Shown here: piece after piece, positions 56,274-64,000 of the stretch
Layout: every line of letters begins with the position of its first letter
How positions within the stretch are numbered: the first letter of the stretch is position 1
NCBI GenBank assembly: GCA_963702575.1
Contig: CAVPCU010000001.1
Span: 157,178-221,177, forward strand
Reading direction: 5' to 3'
Origin: VRUE01 sp963702575
GTDB taxonomy: Bacteria; Actinomycetota; Thermoleophilia; Solirubrobacterales; 70-9
DNA length: 64,000 nucleotides
Notes under the pieces: generated by a model
Databases searched by the model: none
Told to the model about the DNA's origin: nothing
What the model saw: only the letters and a program-made list of their open reading frames with translations
Program-made: the position numbers and the translations under genes

Positions 56274-56690
56274 ATGCCGGAGTCCGGAAGAGGATCGCCG
56301 AAGAGGGGCAGCGGGAAAGGCGGGAAGGCCAACGGGCGGGGCGGCGGCAAGTCCTACGATGAGGCCGATCTCATCCGCGGCCTCAATCACCCGCTGAGGA
56401 GGCAGGCGCTGCGTCTTCTCCATCGCACGAAGCGGCCGATGAGCCCGGTGCAGATCGAGGCCGAGCTGAAGCTGGGGAAGGAGCCGAAGGAACAGCTCAG
56501 CCAGATCGGCTACCACGTCACCACGCTGGCCGGCTACCGGCTGATCTCCAAGGTCGGCGAACGGCAGGTCCGCGGTGCGATGGAGCACTTCTACAGCTCG
56601 AACGTCTCCCGCGTCGCGTCGGTGCGAGAGCTTCTCGAGAGCACCCGCGAGGCGGACGAAGCACGACCATGGCCCCAAGGTCGGGAGTAG
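56274..56690 (+). CDS. ArsR-like winged-helix protein 2
   Basis: 138 residues from ATG 56274 with GAGGAGG 7 bases upstream. A Gly/Arg/Lys-rich, probably disordered N-tail (1-26) precedes an ArsR-type winged helix (L-N-H-P-L-R-R-Q-A-L, then L-S-Q-I-G-Y-H-V-T-T-L). Likely DNA-binding. Confidence 0.65.
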   Translation: MPESGRGSPKRGSGKGGKANGRGGGKSYDEADLIRGLNHPLRRQALRLLHRTKRPMSPVQIEAELKLGKEPKEQLSQIGYHVTTLAGYRLISKVGERQVRGAMEHFYSSNVSRVASVRELLESTREADEARPWPQGRE

Positions 56691-56944
56691 AGCCGGAGAG
56701 TCCGCTCGCCGAGCAGGACCGCCTGCTGGAGCACGCGGTCCTCACGATGGTTCTCGACCTGCATCCCGAACACCTGACGGTGGCCGAGCTGGTGCTGAAG
56801 TTGGCCAGGGACCGGGAGCCCTACGACGAGATGCAGATCCCCCAAGCGATCCGCGAGCTGAGGGCCTCGGGCCTGCTGCGCCAGAGCGAAGACGTCGTGC
56901 GGCCGACACACGCCGCAGTCCGCATGGCCGATCTCTGCGCTTGA
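56669..56944 (+). CDS. Winged-helix protein 3
   Basis: 91 residues, overlapping the previous gene by 22 bp in another frame. It has a helix-turn-helix pattern (T-V-A-E-L-V-L-K-L-A, then I-P-Q-A-I-R-E-L-R-A-S-G-L-L) and no effector domain. It may act with its neighbour as a heteromeric regulator. Confidence 0.55.
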   Translation: MAPRSGVEPESPLAEQDRLLEHAVLTMVLDLHPEHLTVAELVLKLARDREPYDEMQIPQAIRELRASGLLRQSEDVVRPTHAAVRMADLCA

Positions 56945-56956
56945 CGCTGACGTCGC

Positions 56957-57008
56957 CACGCCCATCCGATTTTGACCCCCCCAGGCTGTGGTCAATGTCG
57001 GCTACGCC
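56957..57008. repeat. Degenerate solo copy of the palindrome
   Basis: The left arm CCCATCCGATTTTGACC and right arm GGTCAATGTCGG keep the core of palindromes A and B; the outer right arm and the loop have diverged. No nuclease gene is attached. Confidence 0.7.
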
Positions 57009-57039
57009 GATCGCGGTCGCCGCTTCGTAGGATGGACAT

Positions 57040-59836
<2,797 letters not shown>

Positions 59837-59960
59837 CCTTGCGCGTTTTGGCGCGGGCCGGACAAGCGAGGCAAGGACGCAGGGAGGCCGAATAGCAGCG
59901 CTATTCGGCCGACCGAGGACGCCGCATCGCGCCAGTCCGGCACCGCCAAAACGCGCAAGG
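59837..59960. repeat. Large structured palindromic element
   Basis: CCTTGCGCGTTTTGGCG (59837-59853) and its reverse complement (59944-59960) are perfect 17-bp arms. Inside are GCCGGAC/GTCCGGC and a 10-bp hairpin (59886-59895 with 59901-59910). The whole folds as one long cruciform beginning at the acnA stop. Confidence 0.85.
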
Positions 59961-59961
59961 C

Positions 59962-60012
59962 GGTGCAGGAGGGTCGCGGGAGGCAGGGGGTCCGCGCGAC
60001 CCTCGCTGCACC
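59962..60012. terminator. Second long hairpin after acnA
   Basis: GGTGCAG plus GAGGGTCGCG (59962-59978) pair with 59995-60012 around about 16 bases. A third small hairpin follows at about 60016-60041. This could be the terminator between convergent acnA and the DUF3817 gene. 60042-60136 holds nothing that I can support. Confidence 0.55.
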
Positions 60013-60136
60013 TGCGTCGGTAGCCAGGGAGGGATGCCGACGCGCCTGTTCCCCCAGGCTGGGACTGCCCGAATGGAACAGTCAGTATCTACCTATAACG
60101 GGTGGCGGCCCCGGGGTCAAGGTCTCCTGAGCGGAT

Positions 60137-60466
60137 CTACGGGGTTTCCGCGACTTTTCCCGCATGGTTTGCGACGCCCCACCCCTTGCGTTCGATCAGC
60201 TCGATCCCGATCACGCTGCCGACCGGTCCCACCGGGGTGAGCGTCGCCGCCAGCAACGTATAGGGCGCCTCACGCCTCACGCACGCCACCCAGATGAAGA
60301 TGCAGAGCGCCACGAACCCCAGCCCGTGCGCCCACCCGAAGACCATCGTCTCGGTTTCGAACCCGGGCAGCAGCCAGAACGCGATCAGCGCGCTGAAGAT
60401 CCCCAGCTCGACCCACGAGAGCCGCTTGACCCAGACGAACAGCTCGCCGGGGACCGGCTTGCGCAT
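60137..60466 (-). CDS. DUF3817 membrane protein
   Basis: 109 residues from ATG 60466, overlapping the kgd stop (ATGA). About three TM helices (residues about 15-33, 42-62, 70-95) with the family's G-W-A-H-G-L-G-F motif. Function unknown. Confidence 0.75.
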   Translation of the reverse strand: MRKPVPGELFVWVKRLSWVELGIFSALIAFWLLPGFETETMVFGWAHGLGFVALCIFIWVACVRREAPYTLLAATLTPVGPVGSVIGIELIERKGWGVANHAGKVAETP

Positions 60467-63400
60467 CAGCCCCCCGGCGTCAGCGCGGTGAGCACGATCC
60501 GCTCCTGCTCGCGCGCGTGCGCCACCGAGTAGCCCTCGCCGGGGCTGGCGCGCGTCGGTCGGCCGACGTAGCCCAGCTCGACGCCCTCGGGCAGCAGGTC
60601 GGGCAGGCGGCGCGACATCACCTTCCAGCAGCCCATGTTGCGCGGCTCCTCCTGCGTCCAGACCAGCTCCTTCAGGTTCGGGTAGGAGGCGATCAGCTCG
60701 CTCAGCTGCTCCCTGGCGAAGGGGTAGAGCAGCTCGACCCGGGCGATCGCGACGTTCTCCGCCGCCTCGCGCCGCTCGCTCGCGTCCATGTCCCAGAAGA
60801 CCTTGCCGGTGCAGAGCACGAGGCGCTCGACCTTCTCGCGCCGCCCGGCCGCGGCCGGGTCGTCGATGATGAACTGGAAGTGGCCGTCGGTCAGTTCCTG
60901 CGGCGTCGCGGTGGCGCGGTCGAGGCGCAGCAGGCCCTTCGGGGTGAAGACGATCAGCGGCCGCGGCTTGCGGATCAGCGCCTGGCGGCGCAGCAGGTGG
61001 AAGTACTGGGCGGCGGTGCTGGGGTTGGCGATGCGGATGTTGCCCTCGGCGGCGAGCGCGAGGAAGCGCTCGATGCGGGCGCTGGAGTGCTCGGGCCCGG
61101 AGCCCTCGTAGCCGTGCGGCAGGAGCAGCGTCAGCCGGCTGGTCTGCCCCCACTTGGCCTCGCCGGAGACGATGAAGCTGTCGATGATCACCTCGCCGGC
61201 GTTGGCGAAGTCGCCGAACTGCGCCTCCCAGAGGACCAGCGCCTTCGGGTCGGCGGCGGAGTAGCCGTACTCGAAGCCGAGGCAGGCGATCTCCGAGAGC
61301 GGGCTGTTGTAGAGCTCGAACGGGGCGATGGCGTCGTCCAGGTTCTGCATCGGGCAGTAGGGCAGCCCGGTCTTCTCGTCGTGGAGGACGAGGTGGCGGT
61401 GGGAGAAGGTGCCGCGCTCGGTGTCCTGGCCGGTGAGGCGGATGTGGATCCCCTCGGTCAGCAGCGAGGCGAAGGCGAGCGCCTCGGCGTGGCCGAACTC
61501 GATGCCGCCGCTCGCGCAGGGCGTCGACGCGTCTGCCCAGCGGCTTGCGCAGCTTGCGGTGGACGGTGAAGCTCTCCGGCACCTTCAACAGCGCCTCGTT
61601 CAGCTCGCCCAGCCGCTCGGCCCTCACCGCGGTCTCGACCGGAGGGCTGGCGCTGCGGTCGAGCTCGCCGGTCGAGCTCGTGGTCACGGTCGGGTCTTCG
61701 TAGTCGCCCAGCTCCATCTTCTCGCGCAGGTCTCCGAGCGCGGCCCGCATCTCCTCGTGGCGCTCCGTGCGCGCCGCCTCGACGTCCTCGCGCTCGATCG
61801 TCCCCTCCTCGATCAGCTTCTCCGCGTAGATCTCCGAGACCGGCGGGTGGGCCTTGATCTTGGCGGCGATCGCGGGCTGGGTGTAGGCGGGCTCGTCGGT
61901 CTCGTTGTGGCCGTAGCGGCGGTACCCGATCACGTCGATGACGATGTCGCGGCCCCAGCGCTCGCGGTAGGCCATCGCCAGGCGGATCGCCGCCGAGCAG
62001 GCCTCGACGTCGTCGGCGTTGACGTGGACGATCGGCACGTTGAACCCCTTCGCCATGTCGGCCGCGTACGGGGTCGAGCGGGCGTCCTCGGGATCGGTGG
62101 TGAAGCCCACCTGGTTGTCCTGGATGATGTGGATCGTGCCGCCGGTGGCGTAGCCGCGCAGCGCCTGCAGGTTGAGCGTCTCGGCGACCACCCCCTGGCC
62201 GGGGAAGGCGGCGTCGCCGTGCAGCAGGACCGGCACCGCGTGCTTCGGGCCGGTGCTCGACCTTCGCCCCCTCGAACTTCGACTGGACGAAGCGGGTCGC
62301 GCCCTCGACCACCGGGTCGACGAACTCGAGGTGGCTGGGGTTCGGGTAGAGCCGCACGGAGACCTTCTCGCCGTCGTGGGTCTCGTAGATGCCCTGGTGG
62401 CCGTAGTGGTACTTGACGTCGCCGGTGCCGCCGTGGGGGATCGCGGCGACCGCCTTCACCTGCTCGATCTGCTTGGCGCCCTCGAACTCGGCGAGGATCG
62501 ACTCGACCGAGCGGCCGAGGTTGTGGGCGAGGACGGCGAGGCGGCCGCGGTGGGCCATGCCGAAGACGACCTCCTCGGCCCCCGAGCGGCCGGCGAGGGT
62601 GACCAGCTCGTCGAGCATCGGGACGACCGCGTCGAGTCCCTCGATCGTGAAGATCTTCTGCCCCAAATAGGCTTTCTCGATGAAGCGCTCGAACTCGAAG
62701 ACGTCGATCAGGCGCTTCAGCAGGCGGCGTTTCTCGTCCTCGGCGAGCGGCTGGCGGTGGGCGCCGGTCTCGACCATCTCCTGCAGCCAGGTGCGCTGCT
62801 GGTGCGAGGAGAGGTGCTCGAACTGGTAGGCGATCGTGCCGCAGTAGGCCTCGCGCATCCGCGGCAGCACCTCGAGCAGGGTCTCGCCGGGGACGCCGAT
62901 GCGGAGGATCGAGGCCGGGATGCGCGCCATCAGCTCCGGCGTCAGGTTGAGCCTCTCGGGCTGGATCGCCGGGTCGCCCTGCGGCTCGCGGCCGAGCGGG
63001 TCGAGGCGGGCGGCGAGGTGGCCGTGGGTGCGGTAGCCCTTGAGCAGCGAGGTCGCCGCCTGCACCGCCCCGAGCAGCTCCTCGTCGGGCTGGCGCCGGG
63101 GCGCTCGGCGCAGCCGGGGCGCCGAGCGGGGGGCGCTAGGCGGAGGCCGGGTGGGCGGCGGCGAGCGGCGCCGGCGTCGATGCCGAGGTCGGCGGCGACC
63201 GACTCGTAGAAGCCGTCCTCGCCGTCGAGCAGCGCTTCGATCCGGCGCAGGAACGCGCCCGACTCGGCCCCCTGGATCACCCGGTGGTCGTAGGTCGAGG
63301 TCAGCGTCATCGATCTTCGAGACGCCGAGCTGGCGCAGCCGCTCGGGCGAGGCGTGCGCCCACTCGGGCGGGTAGGCGATCGCGCCGGCGGCGACGATCG

Positions 63401-64000
63401 CGCTCTGGCCCTTCATCAGCCGCGGGACCGAGGCGATCGTGCCGATCCCGCCGGGGTTGGTCAGCGAGATGTTCGTCCCCTGGAAGTCGTCGGCGGTCAG
63501 CTTGTTCTCGCGCGTCTTGGTGATCAGGTCCTCGTAGTAGGTGTGGAAGGCGGCGAAGTCGAGCCCGTCGGCGCCCTTGATCGCCGGCACCATCAGGCTG
63601 CGCGAGCCGTCCTTGCGCTCGACGTCGACCGCGATGCCGAGGTTGACCGGCCCGTTCTCGATCGCGAACGGCTTGCCTTCGCGCTCGACGAAGCTGCGCG
63701 TCATCACCGGCCACTCCTTGGCCGCCCGCACGATCGCCCAGGCGATCAGGTGCGTGAAGGAGACCTTCAGCCCCCGCTCCTTGACCAGCCCGTTGATTGC
63801 CCGCCGCTTAGCGTCCAACGTGTCCACGGCCACCGTCCGGAACGAAGTAGCGGTAGGAACCTCCCGGCTCTCCCCCATAGCCAGAGCCAAAATCGCAGCA
63901 GGCCCCCGAAGCTGCTTCTCCGCTCCGCCCGAGAGCGGCCGCGCCCAGCCTGCCCCGTTGGCAGCGGCCAGCACATCCTCCTTGGTCACCTTCGCCCCCG
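60466..64000 (-). pseudogene. kgd: Multifunctional 2-oxoglutarate dehydrogenase (Kgd/SucA-type), partial and frameshifted
   Basis: Minus strand; its 5' end lies beyond 64000. In order: the end of a linker (V-T-K-E-D-V-L-A-A), an E2-like acyltransferase domain (H-R-V-I-Q-G-A), then the ThDP E1 domains (G-M-A-H-R-G-R-L-A-V-L; G-D-A-A-F-P-G-Q-G; H-A-E-A-L), as in actinobacterial Kgd/OdhA. It oxidises 2-oxoglutarate to succinyl-CoA. The frame changes at about 63310, 63100-63150, 62240 and 61510-61540. Nearly all catalytic motifs survive in one frame or another, so consensus errors are likely. The gene is coupled to DUF3817. Confidence 0.82.

Overview
High-GC, leaderless-rich chromosomal DNA, most likely from an actinobacterium of the Thermoleophilia (Solirubrobacterales) type. 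The evidence is the very high GC, a family of secreted NHL/fibronectin-like and InlB-like repeat proteins, a fused Kgd-type 2-oxoglutarate dehydrogenase, a eukaryote-like type 2 IleRS, and many start codons placed 6-10 bases after a TAnnnT -10 box. The taxon is inferred from gene content only. No rRNA, CRISPR array, prophage or canonical transposase was seen.

Layout. 1-382: 3' end of pyrE. 383-13759: a surface/secreted-protein locus. It starts with a clear sigma70-type promoter and continues with an InlB-repeat protein, two near-identical NHL/beta-propeller paralogues (both frameshifted) and a large repetitive exported protein. 13779-15413: two duplicated coiled-coil/TM miniproteins flanking an XRE regulator and a MNT-like nucleotidyltransferase. 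15465-27122: TetR regulator, fumC, a lipoprotein, a secreted M15-like peptidase, a benzoylformate-decarboxylase-like enzyme with a FAD/Fe-S 2-hydroxyacid dehydrogenase, an SDR and ileS. 27276-29892: a defence/accessory islet (HNH protein, AbiEi/AbiEii pair) followed by trxA and a 4-oxalocrotonate tautomerase. 30000-38672: polX, a tRNA-like element, otsB, a split TauE/SafE transporter, a PAC2 protein, a helicase-nuclease and an IMPase-like protein. 38683-42446: a gene behind two LexA-like boxes, then a sigma/anti-sigma fusion coupled to a secreted protein. 42622-48854: UDP-xylose synthase-like enzyme, methylmalonyl-CoA mutase large subunit and acyl-CoA carboxylase beta subunit (propionyl-CoA route), interrupted by a palindrome-bounded AbiEi/DUF559 nuclease gene. 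48860-53590: a RHH/PIN toxin-antitoxin pair and a potABCD polyamine transporter. 53600-57008: a NlpC/P60 protein under a c-di-AMP (ydaO) riboswitch, an SDR, three winged-helix proteins and a degenerate palindrome. 57040-64000: aconitase, a large palindromic element, a DUF3817 protein and Kgd. Aconitase and Kgd carry several frameshifts.

Cross-cutting observations. (1) Glutamate is written almost only as GAA in exported proteins and in exported segments of membrane proteins, and as GAG in cytoplasmic proteins. The switch happens inside one gene, the membrane-anchored sigma factor. (2) Two inverted copies of a ~56-bp perfect palindrome supply the start and the stop codon of a nuclease-like gene, and a decayed solo copy lies 11 kb away. 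(3) About ten frameshifts cluster at the two ends of the window, in or beside long repeats or GC-rich runs, which looks more like consensus error than gene decay.
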